DNA of 64,000 bases. Origin: Bacteroidota bacterium (GTDB lineage Bacteria > Bacteroidota > Bacteroidia > Chitinophagales > Chitinophagaceae). The stretch covers positions 310,001 to 374,000 of the forward strand of contig JAEWKK010000019.1 of assembly GCA_023386045.1 (NCBI GenBank), given 5' to 3'. Under the pieces are notes generated by a model. That model was not told the DNA's origin. It did no database searches and worked only from the letters and a program-made list of their open reading frames with translations. A program made the translations under genes and the position numbers. Within the stretch, counting starts at the first letter, position 1. The number at the start of each line of letters is the position of its first letter. Shown here one piece after another: positions 10,201-18,734 of this stretch.

Positions 10201-13200
10201 CAGTAATAGTTCCTGTATTTGCATTAATTGTCTGATTCAACGTTGTAATGTTGCCTGCAGGATCAGTCAAAAGAAGCTGGATTGTATAAGGAGCAAGACC
10301 CGTTGCTGAAAAGTTTATGATTCCTGAAGAAGTAGCACAAACTGCTGTTGGGTTGGCTATGATAGTTGCATTAGGTTTGGGCTTTACTGTAATCAATACA
10401 CTATTTGAATTGGCAGTACATTGACCACTAACAACTTTTCTTCTGAAATAAGTTGATGTTAAAAGAGAAGAGGGCGAATAATTCACTCCTGTGGCTCCAG
10501 TTATATCACTCCATGGACCGGAAGCATTAACAGCGCTTTGCCATTGATAGGTAAAGCTACCGTTGCCTCCAGTTGGTATAGCCCCTAAAAGGGTTGATGG
10601 CGCATCGCCTTCACAAATTGTTTGGGGAGCATTTATATCATAATTAGATAGTGCCCCTAAAACAGTTATGGTTACATAATTGGAAGTATCCGAACAGGTG
10701 CCGCTGTTTACAATCCGACGGAAACGTGTAGTTGCATTAATATTACCAGGGTTAAAATTGCTTCCGTTAGCGCCTGTGATAGTTGTCCAGCTGATGCCTC
10801 CATCAACAGATTGTTGCCACATGTAAGAGTATGTACTGTTTCCTCCGCTTAAGGGTGCCCCAGACTGTGTAATTAAACTTGCCGAAGTTCCCGAACAAAC
10901 TGTTTGATCTGAAGCTATATTATTATTGGATATGGCACTGGTTATGGTAACTTGTAAAGATGCGACACTACTTGTACAGCCATAAGAATTAGTTTGTGTA
11001 ACATAATAAGTTATAACACCTGGTGTAGTGGTGGAAGGTGTTGGTGGTGTTGACAAGGGGTTATTCAAAGCAGGATTATCAAACCAACTTATAATATTTC
11101 CAGGTGCAGTGACTGCAGTTAATGGCTGTGAAGGACTTCCCTGGCAATAGGTTATTGAAGAAACTCCAGGAATAGCGGGCTTTGGATTTACTGTTATTGT
11201 AAAAGACGCTTGTGAAATACACCCTCCCGATGCTGTGGTGGCTGTGATGGTCGCAGAAATTGGATTAGTCGTATTGTTTGCTGCATTAAAAGAACTAATA
11301 TTTCCTACACCGCTCAAAGATGGAAGCCCTATAGAAGTTGATGTGCTGGACCATGAAACAGTATTTCCTGAACTAATAAAATTGAAAGGACCGGTTGCTT
11401 GCCCAGGGCAAAAAGAAGCGTTTGCCGGTACTTGCAATGTAGGTAGTGGATTTATAACAAAGGTTTTTACTGTCGTGTTAGTGCCGCATTCATTCGTGAC
11501 TGTTAAACTAACCGTATATGTACCTGGGGTGCCGTAAAAAATACTGCCCGGACTAGAATTTGTAGATATCGCTGGCGTCCCTCCAGGAAAACTCCATGCA
11601 TATGTAACTGGCCCTGTACCACAATTAGTAACTGTTGAAGATGGGGTAATATTTGCTGATCCGCAAAAGTTTGGAATGGTGCCTATAGTCGCCTTTGGTG
11701 GAGCTTTAACTATAATATTCTTATTGCTTACTACAGTGCCACATTTTGTAGTTATAGATAATGTTATGGTATAATTACCGCTGTTATTGAACCTGATTAC
11801 AGGGTCATTTGAATTTGCGTTTGTATTGGATATATAAACAAAATTATTAGCAGAATCTCCAACACATGCACCGCCATTGCGAACAACACTCCATGTTCTA
11901 GTATATGGACCACAGTTTGGGATATTTGTTGAAGTATTGGCTAGAGAAACAATTAGAGGACCACATCCTTCAATGGTACTTGTTGTAAAGGAGGGTGTTG
12001 TTACAGGTTGTATGCAAACCTTAATCTTTGCAGTATCATTTCCACAAACATTTGCTGTAGCAATTGAAATTGTGTATTCACCTGGAGTGGTAAATTGAAT
12101 TCCAAGATTTGTAGATCCCCATGTATTTGAATTATTATTAGGATTTGAGTTTCCTAAAGATCCGCTTGCGATGTTCCATCCTGTTGATGGAGATATAACC
12201 CAGTTATTTTTAGTAAGATTATTACAAACACCATTATTATCAACCACAACTCCGGCAATGGAAGTGTTGGTGAATGTCAAAATGGAATTAACACAAGCTA
12301 CGGAATCGGGTGAAACTTTCAGTTTTGCTTTAGGCTTAATATTCGTGGTTATGGGTTGAATTGTTAGATCAGAGAAGCCACATGGATTCTTTGCTCTGAT
12401 ATTAATGAAAAAAGTATTGGGGGTAATCCCTCCTGTTGCCCCGCAGGAAGAATTTAAAAATGTATGTGTGTATGTTGGAGGCAGACTAGTTAAGGTATCA
12501 TTTGGAGATCCATCATTTGTTGAAATTATGTAAATAGTTCCCGGAGGATTATTGGTTGGTGTGCTTGGAATGGTATAACTAAATGGTACGCATTGCCCAA
12601 CAGATGAACCTGGATTTTGAAATGGAACCGCTGGATTACTTCCATTATAAACCGAGTAAGTTCTTGAATTGCTGCAGCCATTCTGACCCGTTACTGTTAC
12701 GGTTAAATTAAAATAACCCAACCCGTTATAAGTATGAGAAATAGGTGCTGAAGTTGGAAAAGAAGTAATATTCAAAATGGGAGTATTATCACCCCAATTA
12801 ATTGAATAGGACGCATTGGTTGGAAAAGTCGAAGATCCATTATCAATTTGAAGAGTAAATGATGTTGAACCACTTCCGCAATGAACAAAGGGTGTACTGC
12901 TATAATTATCCTGAATAGTAGGATCTGGTAGTTGTTTTATTGTTACAGGATGAGTTACAGTATCCTTACACCCATTATTGTTGGTGACAATAAGCGTTAC
13001 ATTGAAGGTTTGCATCCCATTGCCGGCACTACCAATGAACAGATGATTTGGGTTGATTTCAGTTGAACTATTAGAAGAGCCTGAATTAGGGTCATCGAAA
13101 GACCATTCATATGTTAATCCGGTGCCAGTCGAAGTATTTGAAAAGTTTATAGGAATACTTCCGCACTGATTATTTGGAATAAATGTAAAAGCAGCATCGG

Positions 13201-13546
13201 GCTTAGGTAATACTAATACTATTACTGCAGCATATTCCGAAGAGTTAACAACTACTGTATAATTGCCTGAGGTTGTAGCGAGATAGGTATTTCCGTTAGC
13301 ACCCGGTTCTGGAACGCCATTTTTCTTCCATTGAAATGTGGGATTCCCTTGTACTCCATCTGCCTCAAGCAACACACTACCGCCTTCGCAAAAAGTCAAT
13401 GGCGTAGTATACTTAATGGTATCATTATTAAAGACCAATTCCAATGTAGTTGTAGAGGAAAACAATACACTTGATGTGGTGGCTTGAGCATGAGCATAGA
13501 TATATAGGCACAAAACGGCCAGGAAGGTGGCGAGAAATTTCTTCAT
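4226..13546 (-). CDS. Giant PKD-repeat surface adhesin with gliding motility-associated (T9SS type B, CHU_C) C-terminal domain
   Basis: A 3106-residue exported protein with signal peptide MKKFLATFLAVLCLYIYAHAQ. An Ig-like segment comes first, then a mixed region of PKD and Ig-like domains. About eight PKD-like repeats of roughly 95-100 residues follow (residues about 1228-2015); each has a CSG-x-x-F start, a GTTY-x-W core and a VTVxPxP end. Next comes a run of classic PKD domains with WDFGDG or close variants. Two Ig-like domains ending in TTxYxVxG precede the C-terminal domain of about 90 residues (YIPNAFTPDGDGINDIL, FNRWGEVVFE, GWTGAIRG). That domain is the T9SS type B sorting signal. The likely role is surface adhesion or gliding, as for SprB; ligand unknown. 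It is probably co-transcribed with the PorP/SprF gene. Confidence 0.92.
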   Translation of the reverse strand: MKKFLATFLAVLCLYIYAHAQATTSSVLFSSTTTLELVFNNDTIKYTTPLTFCEGGSVLLEADGVQGNPTFQWKKNGVPEPGANGNTYLATTSGNYTVVVNSSEYAAVIVLVLPKPDAAFTFIPNNQCGSIPINFSNTSTGTGLTYEWSFDDPNSGSSNSSTEINPNHLFIGSAGNGMQTFNVTLIVTNNNGCKDTVTHPVTIKQLPDPTIQDNYSSTPFVHCGSGSTSFTLQIDNGSSTFPTNASYSINWGDNTPILNITSFPTSAPISHTYNGLGYFNLTVTVTGQNGCSNSRTYSVYNGSNPAVPFQNPGSSVGQCVPFSYTIPSTPTNNPPGTIYIISTNDGSPNDTLTSLPPTYTHTFLNSSCGATGGITPNTFFINIRAKNPCGFSDLTIQPITTNIKPKAKLKVSPDSVACVNSILTFTNTSIAGVVVDNNGVCNNLTKNNWVISPSTGWNIASGSLGNSNPNNNSNTWGSTNLGIQFTTPGEYTISIATANVCGNDTAKIKVCIQPVTTPSFTTSTIEGCGPLIVSLANTSTNIPNCGPYTRTWSVVRNGGACVGDSANNFVYISNTNANSNDPVIRFNNSGNYTITLSITTKCGTVVSNKNIIVKAPPKATIGTIPNFCGSANITPSSTVTNCGTGPVTYAWSFPGGTPAISTNSSPGSIFYGTPGTYTVSLTVTNECGTNTTVKTFVINPLPTLQVPANASFCPGQATGPFNFISSGNTVSWSSTSTSIGLPSLSGVGNISSFNAANNTTNPISATITATTASGGCISQASFTITVNPKPAIPGVSSITYCQGSPSQPLTAVTAPGNIISWFDNPALNNPLSTPPTPSTTTPGVITYYVTQTNSYGCTSSVASLQVTITSAISNNNIASDQTVCSGTSASLITQSGAPLSGGNSTYSYMWQQSVDGGISWTTITGANGSNFNPGNINATTRFRRIVNSGTCSDTSNYVTITVLGALSNYDINAPQTICEGDAPSTLLGAIPTGGNGSFTYQWQSAVNASGPWSDITGATGVNYSPSSLLTSTYFRRKVVSGQCTANSNSVLITVKPKPNATIIANPTAVCATSSGIINFSATGLAPYTIQLLLTDPAGNITTLNQTINANTGTITVVPSNSIPGIYNVQLVSISDNNSCIRTGTISTTSINIKSIPAITITPDTSLCSGSSVTLTATGANTYSWSPGGQSGNSITINPAITTTYSVTGTTNGCSNTVNTTVTVYQKPVIPTQAITICSGNTFSIIPVNSGSVIVPPGTTYSWPAPVSSPAGAISGGSAQTGQSLISQTLLNTTNSSATLTYTVTPVSGTTGACIGSPFTITVTVSPQPGASNQATTICSGQTFNATPSGVPAGTNYTWSAPVSIPSGIITGGMAQTVPIGTISQVLTNQSNQPANLIYTVSPTAGSCGSSSFTVTVTVNPRPVIPNQSVTICTGDSFYVSPVNSPNTIIPAGTTYTWNVPTMPSGVSGAASGNSSVISGMLVNNSNTTKTVTYNITPTSGADGNCVGAPFSVTVLIDPSVAIGDTSISTCSNLSFSYTPTNSGGNIVPAGTTFSWTTPVMTTGLSGGVAGSGTTILGTLQNNTSTTQSAVYTIVAHSGNCPSDTFQLSVQILPKPNIPIYTDTICSGANFSITPMDGVPTGNIVPTGTVYTWNTPTVAPSGAITGGFAQLTGVSTIGQTLINVTNQPANITYNVTPKVGNCTGQNFTITITVNPKPKLPDYNLVICSGQSFNLVPVNNTPGTIVPPGTTYSWSNPVSNPAGAIVGGSDQLSQTSISEQLTNITNAVATITYQVVPTSGVGGNCIGEPFNVTITVHPQPGLSDTTVAVCSGGTFNVAPVGAPAGTMYNWVNPVINPVGSISGGSAMSNQVTISQTLINNTNTIASILYTVTPTVAGSCGGSNFIVKVRVAPKPQIPSLTTTICTSNSFSLSPQNNQPSTIVPSATTYTWSNPVSNPPGIVTGGSAQGVSQSFIGQQLFNMSDNPATLNYSVLPVSGDTGNCQGAAFPIAIIVNPDAKAVFNWVKDTSCAPFGINNGIISLQQYPGRNQSYLWYVNNNFIGAGTAFPGFTMMNNGDSVTIKLVAISSHGCRNDSMEHKFYTYVEAQPSFTLSDTVGCGPLTVTPINTTPNVGFFSYQWDFGNGQTSLVPQPGAVLFASNPSFGDTVYIIKMKVISACDTIIISKAIRVKSKPKALFTPNSSVGCSPMTVTFNNISKGLGNIYTWDFGDGSLPITTAQTTPIAHTFITGIQDTFFVKLIAVNDCGSDSMTYAIVVSPNTVVLDFAINGNQQSGCIPHTVSFINNSQGASTFTWDFGDGSIINTVQNIDTVTHTYLASGIYTVILHGSNGCSDTSSIETIVVYPKPVAAFTATPALVCVGNIVQFTNQSDSATSYLWYFGDGNTSTATNPTKTYNVPGIYTVKLIAYRYNAVGSVCLDSLVQQIQVVSSIAGSFIASDSISSCAPFTVTFTNLSVPAMNVSWDFGDGTSGTGSPVSHTYTQAGAYLVSMIATAPTGCSYQAVKNIQVKGPSGTWTHTTGYICNGTANFQVNASNTDTLIYQFGDGNNLVTTSNMVFHTYANPGIYYPTVILKNSLGCSVSLPGIDSIKVDIVSPGFAVTQQANCGYTKVAFTDTSHFFFGTASVIWDFGDGTTGFGLNTVHNYTTSGSYPVRMIVKGNSNCTDTVFMQLVLNIKNNPAATILGDTMVCLGNNNTYSANIQSIDAVSFIKWTVSNGVTSTTNPFTYKFTLPGSYKIDLVVGTVHGCYDTVTNNIVVNPSPTVISASDLTLCRGNSTVLNTNGTGVVQYNWTPLQGLSCTTCASPIAAPLVTTPYVVTGANVFGCTDADTVVVTVIQPFELNVNTSDTICIGESTNLLASGASSYNWSPAIGLSNTTISNPIASPMVTTNYRVVGYDGYNCFTDTSFVMVTVGQYPLVSLGPDVILNTGTIWPITATIQNGPIATWWWSPPIELSCTTCPQPLAVIKKDISYSVHVTNIYGCSASDTINIKALCQSSQVYIPNAFTPDGDGINDILMVRGNGIVMVKSFRIFNRWGEVVFEKANFPTNNPAYGWTGAIRGTIGGPDVFVYTAEVICENGSMFTYKGNVSIIK

Positions 13547-13737
13547 TCTGCAGTTAGTTAGTTATGGTTCTGAGTAGGAGCGAAACGGTAAGTTCGGCTA
13601 CGTTGCAATCAAAAATATACAAATATTTTTGAATTCGAATAATACTTGATAGGTTGGGCCTTAATCTACCTCCTTACTATATAGTACTATCACTAAATAT
13701 ATATGTGGAAATTTATTATCAGGTTTGGAATAAACAT

Positions 13738-13766
13738 AAAAAAAGCCCCGGAATTAACCAGGGCTT
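13738..13766 (-). terminator. Rho-independent terminator of tRNA-Phe
   Basis: On the minus strand AAGCCC and GGGCTT form a stem extended by TGG/CCG, followed by seven T. It starts two bases after the tRNA 3' end. Confidence 0.85.
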
Positions 13767-13767
13767 G

Positions 13768-13840
13768 TGGTGTGGGGCGGGATCGAACCGCCGACACAAG
13801 GATTTTCAGTCCTTTGCTCTACCGACTGAGCTACCGCACC
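13768..13840 (-). tRNA. tRNA-Phe (anticodon GAA)
   Basis: A 73-base cloverleaf read on the minus strand. The acceptor arms GGTGCGG / CCACACC have one C-A mismatch at the fifth pair. The D-arm contains AGCTCAGTCGGTAGAGC. The anticodon loop CTGAAAA carries GAA, and the T-arm is GGCGG-TTCGATC-CCGCC. The discriminator is A, and CCA is not encoded. It is a single gene directly followed by its own terminator. Confidence 0.96.
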
Positions 13841-14014
13841 GAAAGAATATCAAACAGAAGAACAGGGAAATTGATTGTCGAAGTTCTTTCTGTTCTTGTT
13901 CCGCTGCTGCATAAACAGCTGCGGGGCAGCAAAAATAGGGGATTTGATCAAATATCTGCTCCTCCCTGAGTGAAAAATATTCATTCAGGTTTTCATTTTC
14001 AACCTACTGCACTC

Positions 14015-16270
14015 CTAATTCCCATACACACTCAAAAACTTGATCCGCATGATCTTCAACTGCTCCCAGTTGTAATTGCCATCCGACAATTCCTGCAGCG
14101 CCACATCAAGTGATGAGGTTTCACAGCCTTTGAAATATTCCAGGATCTCGTCCTGCTCATACTCATCCAGCATCTGGTCAATGGCATAATCCAGGTTCAG
14201 CCTTGTACCGCTGGCTGCAATGGTTTCCATCTCTTCCAGCAAAGAATCCAGCCTCAGGTCCCTGGCCTTTGCAATGTTTTCCAACGGAATTTTTTTATCT
14301 ACCTGCTGAATGATGTGCACTTTATTACTGCTGCGGTTCACCACGCTCTTCATCACAAAATCATCCGGCTTTTCAATATTGTTGTCTTCAACATACTGCG
14401 CTATCAGGTCAATAAATGGCTTGCCATACCTGATGGATTTACCCTTGCTCACACCACTGCATTTTTCCAGTTCAGCGGTTGTGGTTGGATACATGGTTGC
14501 CATGTCCTGCAGGGAGGTTTCCAGGAAGATCACAAAAGGAGGCAGGTTCTTTTTCTTTGCTTCCTTCTGACGCAACTCCTTCAGCATCTCAAACAATTTC
14601 TCGTCTGTTGCAGATGCTGCAACTGTATCCGGACCTTCATCATCGTCCTCGTTGGCTTCTTCAAACAGATTGTTCATAACAATCTTGAATGACTTCGGCT
14701 TTTTGAAAAACTCTTCTCCCTTCTTTGTCATCTTCAGCACACCATATTCTTCTATATCCTTTTTCAGCATGCCTTCCAGGAGGAGTTGCCTGATTAAAGA
14801 ATTCCAGAAATGTTCGGGTTGACCCTTTCCAATTCCAAATTCTTCCAGTCCTTCATGCCTGAACATCTTGATTTGCGGTGTCAAGTGTCCCGTGATGATC
14901 TTCACTACATAGTCCGTAGCAAAACGCTCATCAAGCGCTTTTATGGTTTTGAGTGCATTTGCCGCTTCGTCTTTTGCTTCGATACGCTCTTTGGGATGTT
15001 TGCAATTATCACAGTTGCCACAGTTCTTATCGCCATAATCTTCACCAAAATAACTCAGGAGAATCTTGCGGCGGCAAACACCACTTTCTGCATAGGCCAC
15101 CGATTCGTTGATCAGCTGTGCACCCACTTCCCTTTCACTCAGCGGCTTGTCGCGCATCAGGTGTTCCAGCTTGGAAACATCCTTGTGGGAATAATAAAGA
15201 ATACACTTGCCTTCCAGTCCATCGCGACCGGCACGGCCTGTTTCCTGGTAATAATTTTCTATCGACTTGGGAATATTATAGTGCATCACAAAACGGATGT
15301 CCGGCTTGTCAATACCCATTCCAAATGCAATAGTGGCCACAATCACCTGGACATCTTCATTCAGGAACTGGTCCTGTCTTTCAGCACGAAGCTTGGAATC
15401 CAGTCCGGCATGATAGGCCACAGCCTTGATGCCATTGGCCATCAGCACATCTGCCAGTTCCTCGGTGGTTTTCCTGTTGAGTGTATAGATAATGCCGCTC
15501 TTGCCCTTGCTCTGAACAATGAAGCGCACCATGTTTTTGATGGTGGTTTCCTTGCTTACCTTGGGCTGTATCTCGTAATATAGATTGTCGCGGTTAAAAG
15601 AAGAGATGTAGATCTCAGGCTCACGGAGCCCAAGATTTTTGACGATATCACTCTGAACTTTTGGCGTTGCAGTAGCTGTAAGGGCGATCACCGGGATTGC
15701 AGGATTGATCTGGTCCATCATATCGCGAAGGCGGCGATATTCAGGCCTGAAATCATGTCCCCATTCAGAAATACAATGGGCTTCGTCTACGGCAAAAAAT
15801 GAAATATTAAGATCACTGAATATGTTCAGGTTATCCTGTTTTGTTAGTGTTTCCGGAGCTACGTAAAGCATTTTGGTGCGACCGGATTTCAGGTCGTCAT
15901 GAACCTGCTTGATCTCTTTTTTGGAAAGTGTTGAATTTAAAAAATGGGCTACATCGTCGTTGCTGTTATATCCTCTAACCAGGTCAACCTGGTTTTTCAT
16001 AAGGGCGATCAGCGGACTTACAATGATGGCCACACCCGGAAGTATCATAGCCGGAAGCTGGTAGCAAAGGCTTTTACCACCCCCTGTTGGCATGATCACA
16101 AAAGTGTCCCTGCCTGAAAGCAGGGTTTCTATAGCCTGTTGCTGTAATCCTTTAAAATCCTTAAAACCAAAATGCTCCTGGAGAGCTGCTTTAAGATCAA
16201 TGGTATGAGTAGTTTTAGTTGTTGTGCCGGATTTTGTTTTCTTTCCGGGGTTTTTCTTTACGGTAGGCAT
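14015..16270 (-). CDS. recQ: ATP-dependent DNA helicase RecQ
   Basis: A 3'-5' superfamily 2 DNA helicase of 751 residues for recombination and fork repair. Walker A is MPTGGGKSLCYQLP, the DEAH box reads VDEAHCISEWGHDFRPEYRRL, and motif VI is YYQETGRAGRDG. The RecQ zinc site is seen as CRRKILLSYFGEDYGDKNCGNCDNC. An HRDC domain follows (LPPFVIFLETSLQDMA), and a C-terminal helix-turn-helix-like extension makes the protein longer than E. coli RecQ. The Lys-rich start (MPTVKKNPGKKTKSG) is probably disordered. It stands alone, divergent from kdsD. Confidence 0.96.
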   Translation of the reverse strand: MPTVKKNPGKKTKSGTTTKTTHTIDLKAALQEHFGFKDFKGLQQQAIETLLSGRDTFVIMPTGGGKSLCYQLPAMILPGVAIIVSPLIALMKNQVDLVRGYNSNDDVAHFLNSTLSKKEIKQVHDDLKSGRTKMLYVAPETLTKQDNLNIFSDLNISFFAVDEAHCISEWGHDFRPEYRRLRDMMDQINPAIPVIALTATATPKVQSDIVKNLGLREPEIYISSFNRDNLYYEIQPKVSKETTIKNMVRFIVQSKGKSGIIYTLNRKTTEELADVLMANGIKAVAYHAGLDSKLRAERQDQFLNEDVQVIVATIAFGMGIDKPDIRFVMHYNIPKSIENYYQETGRAGRDGLEGKCILYYSHKDVSKLEHLMRDKPLSEREVGAQLINESVAYAESGVCRRKILLSYFGEDYGDKNCGNCDNCKHPKERIEAKDEAANALKTIKALDERFATDYVVKIITGHLTPQIKMFRHEGLEEFGIGKGQPEHFWNSLIRQLLLEGMLKKDIEEYGVLKMTKKGEEFFKKPKSFKIVMNNLFEEANEDDDEGPDTVAASATDEKLFEMLKELRQKEAKKKNLPPFVIFLETSLQDMATMYPTTTAELEKCSGVSKGKSIRYGKPFIDLIAQYVEDNNIEKPDDFVMKSVVNRSSNKVHIIQQVDKKIPLENIAKARDLRLDSLLEEMETIAASGTRLNLDYAIDQMLDEYEQDEILEYFKGCETSSLDVALQELSDGNYNWEQLKIMRIKFLSVYGN

Positions 16271-16461
16271 TTTCTACAATTTGAGCTTTTAAAAAAGCCA
16301 TGGATAATTGCCTTTATGATAACGCCTGAACAAGCCTGCTTTGACCAGATTTATAGCTGATGTATAAAAGAGGTGGAGCGAACAGCTGTTCGGGGCTGTC
16401 GGTCAAAAAGGCAAGCGAATTTACTACCGGGCAGGCGGATTCTGTAGATTAAATAGTTAAA

Positions 16462-17475
16462 ATGACAACTAATCTGGTCCAAATCAAAACCTCTAATTTT
16501 GAAGCCTTGGAAAAACAGATTACCATCAAAGAAGCTGCCCTCAGAACCATTCATATGGAAGCGGCTGCCATTAACCAGCTGGCCTCACAACTGGACGATC
16601 AATTTGAAAAAGCTATCGACTGCCTTGTTGCCTGCAAGGGTCGTGTTGTCATCAGTGGTATTGGCAAGAGCGCCATCATTGCGCAAAAGATCGTAGCTAC
16701 TCTCAATTCCACGGGTTCACCCGCCGTATTCCTTCATGCTGCCGATGCCATTCATGGTGACCTGGGCATGGTGCAACAGGAAGATGTGGTGGTGATCATC
16801 AGCAAAAGCGGGGAAAGTCCCGAAATAAAAGTGCTGGTTCCTCTTGTAAAAAATTTTGGAAACCCGTTGATTGCAATTACCGGTAATATGAAATCTTACC
16901 TGGCACAGAAGTCAGATTTTGTATTGAATACAACGGTTGACCAGGAGGCCTGTCCCAACAACCTGGCACCTACCACCAGCACCACTTCTCAAATGGTCAT
17001 GGGTGATGCCCTGGCAGTTTGTCTTATGGAGAAAAGAGGATTCCAGGTTGAAGATTTTGCCAGGTTTCACCCCGGCGGAGCGCTGGGCAAGAAATTATAC
17101 CTGCGCGTGAAAGACCTTTATATAGATCATGAAAAACCTGAAGTGCAATCCACTGCTTCAGTGAAAGAAGTGATCATGGAGATGACAAAAAAAAGACTGG
17201 GCGTAACCGCAGTTTTGGGAAGAGATGGGAAACTCGTGGGCATCATTACCGATGGTGATCTTCGGCGCATGCTGGAAAAAACAGATGATATACGAAAAAT
17301 AACAGCCATGGAGATCATGACTGAAAAACCCAAAACCATTGAGCCACACGAAATGGCTGTGAATGCACTTGACCTGATGCGCCAGAATTCAATTACCCAG
17401 CTTGTTGTTGCCGAAAAGGAAACCTACCTTGGCATCCTTCATTTGCATGACCTGGTAAAAGAGGGACTTATTTGA
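16462..17475 (+). CDS. kdsD: D-arabinose 5-phosphate isomerase, KpsF/GutQ family
   Basis: Converts ribulose 5-phosphate to arabinose 5-phosphate, the first step to Kdo for LPS. The 337 residues hold an N-terminal SIS domain (SGIGKSAIIAQKI, AIHGDLGM, ISKSGESPE) and a pair of CBS domains from about residue 205 (GVTAVLGRDGKLVGIITDGDLRR and SITQLVVAEKETYLGILHLHDLV). This is the full family layout. The next gene, 89 bases on, makes GDP-mannose, so the pair serves surface-polysaccharide precursors. kdsB, which uses the product of this pathway, is at 37613-38329. Confidence 0.94.
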   Translation: MTTNLVQIKTSNFEALEKQITIKEAALRTIHMEAAAINQLASQLDDQFEKAIDCLVACKGRVVISGIGKSAIIAQKIVATLNSTGSPAVFLHAADAIHGDLGMVQQEDVVVIISKSGESPEIKVLVPLVKNFGNPLIAITGNMKSYLAQKSDFVLNTTVDQEACPNNLAPTTSTTSQMVMGDALAVCLMEKRGFQVEDFARFHPGGALGKKLYLRVKDLYIDHEKPEVQSTASVKEVIMEMTKKRLGVTAVLGRDGKLVGIITDGDLRRMLEKTDDIRKITAMEIMTEKPKTIEPHEMAVNALDLMRQNSITQLVVAEKETYLGILHLHDLVKEGLI

Positions 17476-17564
17476 TCAGAAAGAAAACTACCATTCATTA
17501 AAAGCACAATTCAAGAGTTATCAAGGGGAGCAGGTGAAAACCGCCATCCCGAAAAAAACTGGGC

Positions 17565-18668
17565 ATGGAAAACGAAACAAAGAAAAAAGATCAGAATACC
17601 TATATAGCCATCATGGCGGGAGGAATTGGCAGCCGCTTCTGGCCACTGAGCAGGGTGAATTATCCAAAACAGTTCCTGGACATACTGGGAACTGGAAAAA
17701 CGCTCATTCAGCAAACCTTTGACCGCTTCTCAAAACTGGTGCCCCTGGAAAACATTTTTGTCATCACGGCCAATGAATACCTGGGCATTACGCAGGAACA
17801 ACTGCCGCTGATTCCCAAAGAAAATATTCTTGGAGAGCCCTACCGGAAAAATACCGCTCCCTGCATCGCTTACATATCTTTCAAACTGCAACAATTAAAT
17901 CCTGAAGCATCGCTGATCATTGCTCCGGCAGATCACCTGATCCTGAATGAAGACCGCTTTCTTGAAGTTTGCAACGATGCACTTGATTTTGTGAATCACT
18001 TCAATGCCCTGATCACGATCGGCATTACACCTACCTATGCCAACACAGGCTATGGTTATATTCAGCACGAAAGCATTGAAGCTGTTCCTTCAGTATACAA
18101 GGTGAAGACCTTTACTGAAAAACCAAATAAAGAGATTGCAAAGACCTTTCTTGCCAGCGGTGATTTTTTATGGAACTCGGGGATCTTTGTCTGGCAGATC
18201 AAAAGAGGGATTGAAGGATTTCGCAAGCACCTCCCGGAAGTTTATGAAGCCTTCGTCAGCGAACAACATTTGCTGAATACCCCGGAAGAAAAACAAGCCC
18301 TGGAAGTGATCTATCCTCAATGCACCAATATTTCCATTGATTTTGGTGTGATGGAAAAAGCAGATAATGTATTTGTGATCCCCGCTTCATTTGGCTGGAG
18401 CGACCTGGGTACCTGGAACAGTGCCTGGGAGAACATGGAAAAGGATTATTTCGAAAATGCCGTTGCCGGCGACCATGTGATCGTTTTCGACACCAACAAA
18501 TGTGTGATCAATGTATCCAACGAAAAGCTGGTAGTACTCCAGGGACTTGATGACTACATTGTAGTAGACACCAAGGATGTTTTACTCATTTGTCAGAAAG
18601 AAAAAGAACAGGAAATCAAGGAGTTTGTAGCCGAGGTGAAAAGAAATAAAGGGGATAAATTTCTTTAA
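17565..18668 (+). CDS. Mannose-1-phosphate guanylyltransferase
   Basis: Makes GDP-mannose from mannose 1-phosphate and GTP. The nucleotide-binding signature is IMAGGIGSRFWPLSRVNYPKQF (around residues 16-37). It is followed by APADHLI (metal/substrate loop) and FTEKPN, FLWNSGIF and DFGVMEKA, all typical of ManC-type enzymes. At 367 residues it lacks the C-terminal cupin isomerase domain of bifunctional ManC, so it should be monofunctional. It follows kdsD. Its TAA stop abuts directly on a heptamer array. Confidence 0.93.
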   Translation: MENETKKKDQNTYIAIMAGGIGSRFWPLSRVNYPKQFLDILGTGKTLIQQTFDRFSKLVPLENIFVITANEYLGITQEQLPLIPKENILGEPYRKNTAPCIAYISFKLQQLNPEASLIIAPADHLILNEDRFLEVCNDALDFVNHFNALITIGITPTYANTGYGYIQHESIEAVPSVYKVKTFTEKPNKEIAKTFLASGDFLWNSGIFVWQIKRGIEGFRKHLPEVYEAFVSEQHLLNTPEEKQALEVIYPQCTNISIDFGVMEKADNVFVIPASFGWSDLGTWNSAWENMEKDYFENAVAGDHVIVFDTNKCVINVSNEKLVVLQGLDDYIVVDTKDVLLICQKEKEQEIKEFVAEVKRNKGDKFL

Positions 18669-18717
18669 GGTGAGAGGTGAGTGGTCAGTGGTCAGTGGTC
18701 AGTGGTGAGTGGTGAGT
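18669..18717. repeat. Heptamer array, GGT(G/C)AGT units (7 units), left arm
   Basis: Seven 7-base units with no phase break: GGTGAGA, GGTGAGT, GGTCAGT three times, GGTGAGT twice. The array begins on the base after the mannose-1-phosphate guanylyltransferase stop codon and ends 17 bases before the four-helix-bundle gene. The same unit occurs in inverted orientation on the other side of that gene. Confidence 0.9.
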
Positions 18718-18734
18718 ATTTGGTGTCCTTTTAG

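Noticed and set aside
4359..12359. Many plus-strand frames of 60-105 codons opposite the giant adhesin.
   Set aside because: They are shadows of the adhesin's biased Thr/Val/Asn/Pro codons; none has a start context, domain or neighbour support.
13654..13969. Two overlapping plus-strand frames across the tRNA-Phe gene.
   Set aside because: They read through the tRNA and its terminator in antisense, so they cannot be real genes.
13967..13988. TGAGTGAA / TTCATTCA inverted repeat after recQ.
   Set aside because: One mismatch in a short AT-rich stem and no T run on the recQ strand directly after it; not enough for a terminator call.
14315..15583. Long plus-strand frames (125 and 257 codons) inside recQ.
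   Set aside because: Antisense shadows of a clear RecQ; composition rich in His, Phe and Ile as expected from the complementary frame.
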